NCBI RefSeq assembly: GCF_964204865.1
Contig: NC_135252.1
Location: 3,720,001 to 3,784,000, forward strand
Length of the DNA stretch: 64,000 nucleotides
From: Styela clava
Taxonomy: Eukaryota; Chordata; Ascidiacea; Stolidobranchia; Styelidae
Direction: 5' to 3'
Positions within the stretch are counted from its first letter, which is position 1. The number at the start of each line of letters is the position of its first letter. Positions 24,515-36,478 of this stretch are shown in pieces. Made by a program: the position numbers and the translations under genes. Under the pieces are notes generated by a model that ran no database searches, had not been told where the DNA came from, and saw nothing but the letters and a program-made list of their open reading frames with translations.

Positions 24515-25029
24515 ACATTTCACGTAAAGAAAAACTACCATATGTTTGCGTAATAAAATGCAGTGCTGGGGACCCATTATGCGTAAAAACATGCACAAGC
24601 CTAATCATGTAAAAACACAATTCACTCCAGTGGGAATTTTGCTGCTGTTTCGGTGCTAATATGGGATTGCAAACGAGGCTTCAAAGGAATTTCTGCAACA
24701 TGTATCTCTGAAGCGGCGTTCAGTCGATTTCTTTACTTCTTTAATTAAAGCTGGTGATGAAAAAGTTATTTCGCGTAGGTAACTAGTTGAAAATACGGAA
24801 AACAGTTTGATAATACGAAAAGTGTGATTACTCGGCGCCAAGACGTCACCGCACTTATCAAACAGCAATCTGACGATGGAAGAGAAATTGCGTGATAAAC
24901 CAACGCAACTTCGTTTTTACGGCTTCGGTGAAGCGATTGAGTCGGCAGAAAAACAACCAAATTTTTCGCGACCGGAAATATGCTTCGCCGACCACTGCCT
25001 GTCCACGGACCAGCGGCTGGGAACCACTG
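24515..25029. mobile_element. truncated inverted copy of the 20067 hAT family
   Basis: The right tip GGCTGGGAACCACTG at 25015-25029 and the GGACCAGCGG before it match the left end of the 20067-21409 element in reverse. The interior matches too (CGGCGCCAAGACGTC ... GATGGAAGAGAAATTGCGTG). On the minus strand, 24656-24868 encodes IKLFSVFSTSYLREITFSS, again the hAT dimerisation region. No left tip or target duplication was found, so the copy is truncated near 24515. Confidence 0.75.
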
Positions 25030-26399
25030 GTCTACACGACAATCTCAAATAGTCATCACCGAGAAGATTTGGGCACCGTTGCCACTGGCCCGTGCCAGAC
25101 CCACATTTATTCAGTTTGTGGCTGCTGCTTTGTCGCAAGGATTCGAATTTCTTTTAGAAGTCAGTGATTTATGCCCTGCTCGGTACTGTGCTGATCAGGT
25201 GTTGATTTTTTCGCAGTTGTCACTAGGATCCACTTATGGCCTTCTACTTGATATCATACTGTTAGTTTCGCGATTCGGATCCACCAAGTGTGGAATTTGT
25301 TGAGAACATGATTAAGCCCCGATTCATTTATGTTTTTGCTCATTGAGTGAATGTAAATTAAATAAATAATAATGCAAAGAAATACTACAAATTGAATTTA
25401 TTTTGCAGTTTCATGATATTTTCCAATTTCTTTCAAACAGAATTATTTATATACTTAATGTATTCATTATATTAACTAACGGATGCAAAAAATATATATA
25501 TATATGAATTCTTACAACCAGATGTCCAAATTCAATTTAGTTTCCATATAATTTCGAATCCCTCTTTCGAGGGTATTGTTTTTTTCTCCAACTTTCTATA
25601 TGATTATCATTTTCACCTGTTTTTAGGAAAACAGCACCGGGTGTTTTATTTTATATATAAATACGTAAAAGTTGCTACATTACTTGATGAAGGATCATTA
25701 AAATTAGGGAATGTAATTGAATCACGTTTTTTTACAAAATAAATTTGGATCAGTTTTATAATAAATGAACATACAAAATCATCAAATACTTTTGAGTAAA
25801 TTTGCAAAACTCGAAAAGTTGTGAGACAGATCCAAGTTCTTTATGCCAATTTATACATATTTCATTTCCTGCAATATTTTTAATTTCTCGTTTTGTGTTC
25901 AATAACAAGTTATCGCAAAATAGTGTAAACAAACTATACATAATTAAAGCTTTCATGGAATTCTTCAAAATTGTATTATATATATATATATAACTCTATT
26001 ACGTAGTTAAACGGACCTGCCTGCTTAATTCGTCCACCTAATTCAGACCACCAAATGTTTTAGCCTATTTCGCCACTAAGCCGGACCCCTCTTATATGTC
26101 GCCCTGGATGTCTACATAAATGATGTTGCTTGTATAAATAACTTTTCAGTGCATAACGAACACTTATCCATTTGTGGGAATTGTTAATAATAGCAAATTG
26201 TTTATTTGACATCTATAAATGTAAACGGGTATTCGTGTTAGTACTACACATTTTAAAGTGTATGACCTCACTTAATTTTCCGATGGATTCGAACCATTTA
26301 GCAATATTTATCACAGTCACAATCTCCACATGGTAAAAATTACTCAAAATGCGACGTGAAGGTAGACAAATCGATCCGAAAGTGGTATATATTTGAAAC
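25030..26399. other. gene-free AT-rich stretch
   Basis: Contains short (TA)n runs near 25491-25504 and 25977-25992. No exon, RNA gene or element boundary is recognised. Confidence 0.4.
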
Positions 26400-28760
26400 T
26401 GAGAAATACACAGAGCATATCACAAATGTTCGAGTAAGAATTATGGCATTCCAATAATATTGGTAAACATTGCGCAAAATATATCTCAAAAGCCTCTCAT
26501 ATCTATATGGCTAGTTATTAAGCGTGACATAAAATTGAAAAACAAAATTTTGAAATGCTAATCATATTGAGAAACAATACACAAAATATATTTCAACGTA
26601 TCACCATTCCGATTGCTTAGTGTGGATTATTATTTTGAAAAGGTAGTGTGGTATATAATGGTATAACTAAATATGAAAGTGCTAATAATATTGAGAAACA
26701 ATAAAAAAAATTATATCTACGCAGAATGTAACCGCAAAATAAAATTCGGAAATGCCAATAATATTGAAAAAATATCACACGAACTTCATCTCAAATGTCC
26801 ACCTATCCGGCCTTTCAAGTTATACTAATAAGTGTAAATGGGAATTCTGGTATGTCATTAATGAAGACAAACATCACACAAATTGGATTTCAAATGTTCA
26901 TCTATCTGGTCACTCAAATGTGGCACGTAATTGAAAATGAACACCAGCCCTATTGAGAAACATTACACAAAATATATCTCAAAGGTCCACCTATCCGACC
27001 ACCTAAGGTTGGCATACAACATTGAAAGAAGATTCTTAAAGCATATTGAGAAACATTGCACAAAATATATTTCAAATGTTCACCTATCCGGCCATTTAAG
27101 TGTGGAATACAACAATTGAAAGAAGATTCTTAAAGCATATTGAGAAACATCGCACAAAAATATATTTCAAATGTTCACCTATCCGGCCATTTAAGTGTGG
27201 CATACAACAACTGAAAGAAAATTCCTAAATCATATTGAGAAACCATTACACGAAGAAAAATATCTCAAATGTCCACCTATCCGACCACCTATGTGTGGCA
27301 TACAGCAATTGAAAGAAGATTCGTAAAGCATATTGAAAAACATTACACGAAATATATCTCAAATGTTCACTTATACGACCGCTTAAGTGTCGCACACAAC
27401 AATTAAAATGAAAACTCTGAAATCATATTGAGAAACATTGCACAAAATATATTTCAAATGTTCACCTATCCGGCCATTTAAGTGTGGCATACAACAATTG
27501 GAATGAAAATTTTGAAATCATATTGAGAAACATTATACAAATTATATCTCAAATGTCCACCTATCCGGCCACCTAAGTGTGGCAAAAGAGTGAAATGAAA
27601 ATTCCGAAATCATGTCGAGAAACATCACACAGGGTATATCTCAAATATCCACCTATCCGACCACTTAAGTGTGGCATACAACAATTAAAATGAAAACTTT
27701 GAAATCATATTGAGAAACATTGCACAAATCATATCTCAAATGCCCACCTATCCGGCCACCTAAGTGTGGCCTACAAAAATTGAAATGAAAATTCTGAAAT
27801 CATATTGAGAAACATTGCACAAAGTATATCCCAGATGTCCACCTATCCGGCCACCTAAGTGTGGCCTACAAAAATTGAAATGAAAATTCTGAAATCATAT
27901 TGAGAAACATTATACAAAGTATATCTCAAATGTCCACCTATCCAGCCACCTAAGTGTGGCAAAAAATTGAAATGAAAGTTCCGAAATCATGTTGACAAAC
28001 ATTACACAAGGTATATCTCAAATATCCACCTATCCGACCTCTTAAGTGTGGCATACAACATTAAAATAGAAACTCTGGAATCATATCGAAAAACATTGCA
28101 CAAATCATATCTCAAATGCCCACCCAATGTCGGATAGACCACCTAAGTGTGGCATAAAAAAATTGAAATGAAAACTCTGAAATCATATTGAGAAACATTG
28201 CACAAAGTTTATCCCAGATGTCCACCTATCCGGCCACCTGAGTGTGGCCTACAAAAATTGAAATGAAAATTCTGAAATCATATTGAGAAACATTACATAA
28301 AGTGTATCTCAATAGTCCACCTATCCGACCACCTAAATGTGGCACAAAACAATAAAATGAAAACTCTGAAATCATATTGAGAAACATTGCACAAAGGATA
28401 TCCCAAATGTCCACTTATCCGGCCACCTAAGTGTCGCATACAAGAATTGAAATGAAAATTCTGAAATCATATTGAGAAACATTACACAAAATATATCTCA
28501 AATGTCCACCTATCCGACCACCTAAGTGTCGCATAAAACAATTAAAATGAAAGCTCCGGAATCATATTGAGAAACATTACACAAAATACATACCTCAAAT
28601 GTCCACCTATCCGACCATTCAAGTATGGCAAACAAAAAAAATTAAATAAAATCTGAAATCATATTAAGATACATTACACAAAGTATATCTATATTGAGAA
28701 ATAATACAGAAAATATATCGCAAATCGTTATCTACTCAGCTACGTATAAGTGTGTCATGT
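26400..28760. repeat. satellite array, period about 95 bp, roughly 20 copies
   Basis: The motif CCACCTATCCG(A/G)CC recurs near 26797, 26893, 26979, 27073, 27167, 27264, 27360, 27456, 27552, 27643, 27739, 27832, 27930, 28020, 28222, 28316, 28410, 28505 and 28603, a spacing near 95 bp. Each unit also has CATATTGAGAAACATTACAC, AAATATATCTCAAATGTCC and GCCACCTAAGTGTGGC. The last contains a 5-bp dyad (GCCAC/GTGGC). Copies are most regular from 26970 to 28660 and decay outward. The array has no coding capacity. Confidence 0.9.
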
Positions 28761-29325
28761 AAATGCAAAATGATATTTTGGAATGGCACTAATATTCAGC
28801 AGCATTCAAAGAAAATTTCAACCATCCGACCATTTCAGAAGATAAGATAAAACACGACATTCTGAAAAAATATCGAGAAACATTACACACAATATATCCC
28901 AAATGTTCAATTTTGTGACACTTCCAGTGAGGCCTATAAACTCGAAACGAAATTTTGCCACGTCAATTAAAATGAGTTACGTCTACCTATCAGGGCGCTC
29001 AAGTATAGCAGTGATTATACAGTCAACTATACAGGCGATCAACATGAAACTATTGAACCCCAATATCAATTTAAAATCTTTGCACAATATATATACAATA
29101 TTTGCATCAACTCGGAATACAAAAACATGATTGCTATTTTGAATATAATTAGAGAGTAAAAATGTATGCCAAGTATGTATACAAATGTGGATATGCCCAC
29201 TAGATTAAGTTGTTGGGGAGTGACAAAATTATGCTTACTGCCGGTTCATCTTTATGAATTATACAATGATGTCTGAAAGCTTCACAATAAACTTCTCGCA
29301 AGATATACAAGGCCGTGCAATTATT

Positions 29326-29606
29326 ACTTATCGATCTTAAGATCGGTAAGTGTGTCGGTAGGTATTTGTCTGTCTGTCTGTCTGTTAGATGAACGCAATA
29401 TTTCACGAAGGCGAGGTTGAATCTGCTCCAAATTTTGCATGTGCATTCATCATATCTCGGACATGAAGCCATTTTGGATGAATTATGTCGTCTGATTAGC
29501 GAGTTATTAATTAATTAGTGATGGGACACGCGGTGTCACTATAGAGTCATAAATCGAAACCACATTTTCGAACGATACGTCTTCGGTCTCCGACCGATAT
29601 TCTCGT
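29326..29606 (+). repeat. dispersed repeat, copy A
   Basis: Starts with the hairpin ACTTATCGATCTTAAGATCG, then (TGTC)n, and ends CTTCGGTCTCCGACCGATAT. Near-full copies lie at 42662-42950 (minus) and 46021-46314 (plus), and a 3' fragment at about 37721-37778. In copy C the 3' ATCGATAAGT is the reverse complement of the ACTTATCGAT start seen here, so the family appears to have short terminal inverted repeats. Confidence 0.75.
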
Positions 29607-30173
29607 TTTTCTTTTTCACGTTTCTTTTCTGGTTTGCGTTTATTTAGAAGCTTATTTTGGGAATTGATTTACAGACTTTTTTTTCCATATATATGGTTTT
29701 CTTTGAAATCACTTACAATGCTTATTGAAAGTGATTCTGAAGATGGTGCGGTATAGTCTGTTGACTCATCTGAAACTTTGGTCAAAAATACATGCATAAG
29801 TCACAAAACATCATCACAGTGTTTTGGTCCAATTCAGAATTACGGTACTCTTGATTGATCGAACAAACGAAATGTTTGAAATGGGGAATTGCATTATTAC
29901 TCAAATAAACCAGAGTTTCCAAACGGGTGCACTACAATTATTCGTAGATAGCTGCGCTATTTGTGATGGGCTACAAGATATATATATATATTATGATTTG
30001 GGTATTATCATTCATTGGTAACAATTTGAGATATTCAATAAAAACAAGCATAGCAAACTCCTTTAGTCGCCTTCTGGCACAGCTTTCTCCGAATCACTAC
30101 CCGCGTTTCCGTCTGCCAAGTTCTAAAACGTAGACCATCTCGTTGGAGAGTCACCTACATGTGAACAAAAATA

Positions 30174-30301
30174 CAGCCCAGTAAATAACTAGGTAAGGAT
30201 GGTAAAATACCACAGGGATATGTGCCAAATCACAAAACAGCCCAGTAAATAAATAGATAAGGATGGTAAAATAACACAGGGATATGTGCCAAATCACAAA
30301 A
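30174..30301. repeat. two-copy 64-bp tandem duplication
   Basis: CAGCCCAGTAAATAACTAGG... at 30174 repeats at 30238 as CAGCCCAGTAAATAAATAGA..., both ending CCAAATCACAAAACA. Only a few substitutions separate the copies. Confidence 0.85.
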
Positions 30302-32397
30302 CAAAATTGCTTGCAATGCAATTCTTCGAAACTGTTTACCGAAGATAAAATATTTTAATATGAAGCGGTGTATTATATGTTTTTATTTATACCAAGCTAT
30401 ACAAACCTATACTGAGTGGCGTCAACTTGACTATGACTTACGAACGCAAACCCAGTCGTAGCATTATTTTGGTGTTCAGATCAGAACTACGACCAGTATA
30501 GGCACAGCAGTATCAGTAGTCTATATTTTGATAATCTGGATCACGTGAAAAATCTTAACACCAAACATATAGATATTAAGAATCGTTATGACTAGTTACC
30601 TTATCCGATGAGTGATGATTTCCAGCAGCATTCCTCGGTGACGTTTAAAACCTTGTTTCAAGTTATTATGACTCGAATTTAATTCACTGGGTAAACTATA
30701 ACACCTGACACAAAAGGCTTGGATCGCTTCTCTAAACACAACTGTTCCTTTTTATCTAAATTGATGCAATCACGCACTCATGAAGATCCCAATCCCCTCA
30801 CGGCGTCCAGGCTATTCGCCAACAAAACGGCGAACGTGGTAAAAAAGTTCTCGGCGAAACGATAATTTTGCTATTGCGACACAAAGCCTCTTTAGTACGG
30901 AGTTGTGAATTGAGGTCCTTTTCATTTTATTGAGCTTTTATAGAAAAAAACAGAACGGACGACGTTCATGTTCTGCCTGGTTATTGTATCAAAATTATCA
31001 AACCTACTCTTCAAAAATCGTAAAGACATATACCAGACAATTAAAAGATTTTTCCATAAACAAAATGTCCACTTAATGTACGAAAATTATACCCGTTGAT
31101 TATAAACCAGCAGAACTACTGTCCCCTTAAAGTTGGCGAAAATATTCAGACATTTTGAAAATATTGAAAAAACATATAGTTTTTGATACTGTTTATCAGA
31201 GAAAAAAAGATTTCAGCAAAAAAATCGCAAAACGTTTCAATTATGGAACGTGGAATAATTAAGCGGACAGGAAAATGTCTACCCAATTTTTCCGTCTACA
31301 TAACTGTCGCTTTTTTAGCACGGTATGTCTACTTAACTACCGTATTAGATATATATGTACTATATATACACTATTACACGCCACAGTCTCTCTCATTTAT
31401 GTTTTTCACAACTGTGTCATATAAATATCTATGCTTAATAATTTTAATACATTTAAACTATTACTTCCCAGAAAACAAAAAACACTTATATAGTACACTG
31501 GTAGACGTGCAATTATTTCATGGAAGACGTAAACAAACACTTGACTGTTATACTTCAAATCATTAAAATTCTGTGTTAAATAGAACAATATTTTTCCCAT
31601 ACAGTCGTGAACGTACATAATCATTGTAGATATTGAATATGTCATTGACCGCACCCAGGACATTTACAACCATAAACATTTGCACCCACAGCCGTTTACA
31701 CTCGCGACTATGTTTCATTTTTTTATTGAATATATATTTACCCTGATATAATAATTTTCTTTTACGGATCAGGACCTTCAATGCATTCGCCTTTCATACC
31801 CAGACTATGCCGACGGAAGTTTTATGGATCATTCTCTTCATAATAGAGATCAGCATTTTATATACCACGTAAATGAGGTAGACTTCCTTTCATCACATAT
31901 GTGGGATGTTATTATCAAAGTTGTTGGGTTTTTATGCCAGGCGCTTGATACGAGTGATTTTAGAGGCCGAATTACTAAATGTCCACATTGTCCAGGGAAG
32001 CGATCAGAGGGGTTAGTTTGATAGAGAAATTGGATTTTATGGGGTCCGAAACTATGTAAGTCACAATTATTTTTTCCTATTTCCAATGGTTTTGTTGTGT
32101 ACTGATGGTATCGAAGATTCTGAAGTTATATCCTCTCTATTTCGTTTCAATTTGTCCGGGTTTGATGGTGGCACGTGACTTTCCAAGTTTGCTGGTGCCG
32201 ATGAAATTCTGATATTATTTAACGTAAGATGAAAAAAGAGAAAGGTATGCGCTTAATTTAAACTTGTGCTCTTGTGTCATAGTTGTGTATGCCGTCGCGT
32301 GTTGTTTTTCACTTTTCGAGGTCTCACTTGAAAAATGTCGACGGGTGGAAATTCAAATGAATTTCATTTAGGTTTATTTTCATTATTATTATTTATA

Positions 32398-32665
32398 AGA
32401 GGGGTGTGCAACCTGCGGCCTACAAGGAAAGGTGCCAATTTTTAATGGTTTACGGCGCGCGGAACGATTTTTTAATGAAGTTTAATCCGATATGAACAAT
32501 TTCAATCCTTTGCGTTGAGTCCAATTTAGGATCTATGCCTATGACGTTTCAATGCCCGAACAGCTAGCTTGTGCGAGGGACGCATATCATAAGATCAATA
32601 AACACAAATTTTGTCTTGCAACTATTAGAAAGCCCATGTTAAATAAAAGTGCGGCCCGCTGTTTC
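32398..32665. repeat. hAT-like terminal fragment
   Basis: The sequence GAGGGGTGTGCAACCTGCGG followed by GCCTAC, and GCGGCCCGC near 32653, resemble hAT termini. No target duplication is visible, so the boundaries are approximate. Confidence 0.35.
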
Positions 32666-33778
32666 ACTCCGTTATTTTTTTTTATCTCTCCTGTATTTAT
32701 GGTTCCACACCCCGGATTCATAACATTAGGATGATAGTCGCTCGGCAGTACATTGCTTCATTTACTACGCATACTTGTCCAAAGGGCCGAAGTTCCCCAA
32801 AACTAACTCAAATGAACCATAAATGAAATGAAGAAATGAATTTGGTTTTATTTTATTTTTTATAATTTTCAATCTCTACCCAAATTGTCACGCTATGCTG
32901 AACACGCGAGATATACCCAGAATTATGCTAATGATTTACATAGTTATTTAGCGCGTTTTTCTCGCAGTGGGTTGGAGCCACGTCTCTGTGGTCGTGTGTG
33001 TGTGTGCCCGTATTGACCTTGCATGTGCAATATTACACAGTCTCTACTTATTCACAAGCGGGATTGAACAATACCGTTGTTTGAATAACAACCCCACTCT
33101 TTATTTTACAATATTCTATGAAACGGTTGACTGGGTATGGTCCTTTGTCTTCTAGGTGTTTACTTCCCCTTACGTTATATGCCTTGGAATTTCATTTGAA
33201 CATTTCGGGTTGGCGAAGGTTCGCATTCTTCTGCGATCAGACTGGAAGACAATCTGTAGTTAGTAGAACGACAAGAATAAATAGTGCCGTGCACAGTGAC
33301 AAAACCGTAAATTAGATGCTGGATGAGTGAAATTTGCCATTTTTTATGTATTTAAGATTTTTATTGTGGATAGCTTCGAAGAAAATGTTTAGTTTCAAAT
33401 TCGTATATATTTTAAATAAAGGGGCCAAAAATGCACTCATATTCTTCCTTAACCTATAGTTTACATGTAGTCATATGACACAAATTTGGATTTACGCATT
33501 TATATAAAAACTTACAGTCAGCAAAGTTCGGATCTATTTTAGTCGTTGCAGGTGGATTTATCTCAAGTTTCTAACTTGAAAAATCAATTACGAGTGTTTT
33601 AATATCAGTATTAACGCTAATGGTAATGTCAGTTTGATTGGATGCACGTAAAGCACTGCTCTTATTTGTTGAATTTTTGTCCGAATAGCCTCTCGATTTC
33701 TGTTTTGAAATCATAATGAAATGTATACGTTGTGTATTTTTTTGAAAAAAAATTTTTATTTACAAAATAGAAGGTACC

Positions 33779-33826
33779 GGTAGATATTTACACTGCGAGC
33801 AAATCTTTTTCTCGTAAATATCTACC
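33779..33826. repeat. perfect 13-bp inverted repeat forming a hairpin
   Basis: GGTAGATATTTAC at 33779-33791 faces GTAAATATCTACC at 33814-33826. An inner CGAG/CTCG pair extends the stem. It lies about 270 bp upstream of the nucleotidyltransferase reading frame. It could be regulatory or a trace of a small transposon. Confidence 0.6.
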
Positions 33827-34096
33827 ATGGGATGCGAAACCACAGTAGCTTTTCAGTAACGTGATGGAAAGTGTGTTATCGTCACGACGCGCTCGCTATT
33901 TCACTTATTTAATATGATTTCAATTTGTATGGTGCCTCAGTGATAGCTTGCAGCAAATGTAATGAAGTCCCACTTTTAGACGAGTGTTAACGACCTCGAT
34001 TTGAGATATCCAACGGACTACAATATCAACTCGAATTTGAATAACGTCATTCCAATTATTTAAATTAAACCAATCATGAAATAACTATATGTATAT

Positions 34097-36451
34097 ATGC
34101 CTTATACTATACACAGCTTTGATACTAAAACTAGCATGGATTCGGATCATTTATTGAATGATCTGGAGGCAATACCTGATGAAAAAATATCCGACGAGGA
34201 GTACGAGTGCGCGAACGATCTACAGCGACTTTGTACAAATTTTGGTGTAGAAGAAGAATGCAATTTAATAGCTTCCGCTGACGTGATTTTACGACTGGGA
34301 AAAATATATTTGGCGAAAGCGCGTTATAATGGTGTTCCAATACTTCAGAAACTGTCGTTCATAAAGTGCTGTGCACTATTGAATGGTGCAAGAGTTAGGT
34401 TCGAGATGAAACAAGCACATGACAAAGTAGAAAGTACAAATAAGCTACTTGATCAGTTCAGCGATCGATTATTAGATGCATGTAACGCACGGAAGAGGGA
34501 TAAAACTCTTCGTCTCATTTCGTGTGAAATTGCAGAAACTCTCAAGAAAATGAGAGCAGAATCCAAAGAAAATTTGTTTCGAATTAGTCCCAATGACGGC
34601 GAAGGAACGCACGAAAAAGAAAATATACTTATTTCAGAAGTCCAGAATTTATATTCTGATATCACTCAAATGTATAAAAGCCTCATGATAAAAATAACAG
34701 AGATCTGCATTGACATATTGGGTGAACCGCCCTGTAAATTCTGCCAGGTAGGGCTCGGTTCGATGGCTCGGGAAGAGATAACTTTATACTCTGACTTCGA
34801 ACACGTCATTATTCTTCAAGACGATATTGAGAAAGATGTTATCAGATATAAACACGCTAAAAACTACTTTAGATGGTTCGCCGTACTATTTCAATCCATA
34901 ATAATAGGCTTAGGTGAAACTTTTATTCGGAGTGTTGGCGTGAAATGCATTAACGACCTTTACAGTGGAGACCGCTCGAAAAATTGGTATTTTGATAATT
35001 TGACTCCCTGCGGTATTTCTTTTGATGGAATGGTTCCACATTCATGCATGAATCCATTAGGGAGACAGATTGCAACAAAAGCGAGAAAACATAAAGTTGA
35101 GTTGATTCAACCCGCAAAAAAGATGGCAAATTTTCTCACAACTGACGAACATGTGAAAAACGGTTACTATATGAAGGATATTTTAACAAGAACTTGCTTG
35201 GTTTACGGCGAAAGACAAGTATACGAGTCTTTTCGCTCTGCATCTCAAAAAATTCTTTTTCTAGAAGACACGTTAGTAGTTGTTGAGGATTCTTTGAATA
35301 AGATTACAGACAATTGCAACGAGTTCATTCGTGGGGCAAGAATGAGCCTACACTCGGAGGTATTCAATGCAAAAGTCACCTTCTACAGGCCTATTACTGC
35401 CTTATTGGCGTATCTGGGACGAATTTGCGAGATAGATGAGTCATCCAGTTTCAACATCGTTACTGAACTGTGTATAAATGGAATGATTCCGAAAAAAGTG
35501 GCTCACAAGATTCGTTATGCTGTTGCAGTTTCCTGTAAAATGCGAATGAAATCATATGTAGTTTCTGGTAACCAACGACACTCCTCACATGAAGCAATAC
35601 TTGACGAAATTGGAGAAAATGACTCATGGAAATGCTACAGGGTAATACAGTATCTTCACATTGCATTGCTTATTATTATGAAAGCTACCAGCGAACACGA
35701 TAATTGGCCTGAGAGATTAGAACAATTTAACACCGATTTCTTCGCTGATAATATTACAGAAGATGTTTTCAAACTCGTTGAGCTGGGCGAGTTCGAAAAA
35801 GCAGCCAGCGTAGGCGAAAAACACCTATATTTGATGAATAAAAAGCGAGATTATTTAAAATTATGTTGGCATTTGGTGGATTGCTATCGTCATTTAGCTA
35901 AGAAATACGAGGATAAACAAGATGAATACTTTACCAAACTCATTAACATATGTGAAAAAGTAATTCCAGATCCAGACTTGCCAGATGCTCCAAAAGGAGA
36001 CTTCTTATACACTTTGGCAGTAGCTTTGAAATACAAAGGAGAATTTGAATGTGCTGCTCGTGCATGTTGTGACTTTTTTGTATTGTGTCGTGAAAGCAGC
36101 GTCGCAAGGAAGGAACATGCGAACAATTATCCCAAAATGCTCAAGAGAGAAATTAAAATGAGATTGCAGTATATGGATCCTACCAAACTGCTACTCTACC
36201 TTCGAGCTCTCATGTTGGTAGAAGAAAAGAAAACAACTCGGATTATTATACGATTTGGAATTGCCCAGACGGAAATTCGTTTGGGAAACATGCCTATTGC
36301 AAAACATATGTTGGCCTCTCTGGTGGGAGATTTTCGAGACAATTCTCGAGAGACTCTCGATTTGGTGAACACCCTCGATCGTGTAGCTTTATTGCAAGAA
36401 TCTCAAGGATGGATGGAAGATTCTCTTATTGCTTTAGAGCAATTAGCGTAG
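34097..36451 (+). CDS. large nucleotidyltransferase/TPR-like protein, N-terminal part up to an in-frame TAG
   Basis: 784 codons with no intron. Residues about 60-130 are helical. Residues 219-240 match the nucleotidyltransferase signature: G221-S222, ten residues, then D233-F-E235 (GLGSMAREEITLYSDFEHVI). This is the hG[GS]...Dh[DE] pattern of polymerase-beta-fold enzymes, closest in my judgement to the DUF294/PII-uridylyltransferase (GlnD) type. The block FDGMVPHSCMNPLGRQ follows. Residues about 600-700 are paired helices like TPRs (LGEFEKAASVGEKHL, YTLAVALKYKGEFECAARAC). Similar large NTase+TPR proteins exist in marine invertebrates; I know no established function. The frame ends at TAG (36449-36451) and continues in the same frame for over 400 codons. 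The start could also be the Met at 34136. Confidence 0.7.
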   Translation: MPYTIHSFDTKTSMDSDHLLNDLEAIPDEKISDEEYECANDLQRLCTNFGVEEECNLIASADVILRLGKIYLAKARYNGVPILQKLSFIKCCALLNGARVRFEMKQAHDKVESTNKLLDQFSDRLLDACNARKRDKTLRLISCEIAETLKKMRAESKENLFRISPNDGEGTHEKENILISEVQNLYSDITQMYKSLMIKITEICIDILGEPPCKFCQVGLGSMAREEITLYSDFEHVIILQDDIEKDVIRYKHAKNYFRWFAVLFQSIIIGLGETFIRSVGVKCINDLYSGDRSKNWYFDNLTPCGISFDGMVPHSCMNPLGRQIATKARKHKVELIQPAKKMANFLTTDEHVKNGYYMKDILTRTCLVYGERQVYESFRSASQKILFLEDTLVVVEDSLNKITDNCNEFIRGARMSLHSEVFNAKVTFYRPITALLAYLGRICEIDESSSFNIVTELCINGMIPKKVAHKIRYAVAVSCKMRMKSYVVSGNQRHSSHEAILDEIGENDSWKCYRVIQYLHIALLIIMKATSEHDNWPERLEQFNTDFFADNITEDVFKLVELGEFEKAASVGEKHLYLMNKKRDYLKLCWHLVDCYRHLAKKYEDKQDEYFTKLINICEKVIPDPDLPDAPKGDFLYTLAVALKYKGEFECAARACCDFFVLCRESSVARKEHANNYPKMLKREIKMRLQYMDPTKLLLYLRALMLVEEKKTTRIIIRFGIAQTEIRLGNMPIAKHMLASLVGDFRDNSRETLDLVNTLDRVALLQESQGWMEDSLIALEQLA

Positions 36452-36478
36452 ACTCCTTTTATTAAAGAAGAACAAAAA

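Larger units (their letters stand above)
28761..34096. other. gene-poor region between the satellite and the nucleotidyltransferase gene
   Basis: Holds a dispersed repeat (29326-29606), a 64-bp tandem duplication (30174-30301), a hAT end (32398-32665) and a long hairpin (33779-33826). I found no supported coding exon in over 5 kb. Confidence 0.4.

Noticed and set aside
26752-27119. Short reading frames with repeated HLSG peptides
   Set aside because: These are translations of the 95-bp satellite units, and 95 is not a multiple of three; no coding role is likely.
26400-28760. CRISPR-like array
   Set aside because: The whole unit, including the part between motifs, is repeated; there are no unique spacers, and the window is eukaryotic.
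31824-32021. 65-codon plus-strand frame ending CPHCPGKRSEGLV
   Set aside because: CPHC looks like a zinc ligand pair, but there is no second pair, no exon border and no family resemblance.
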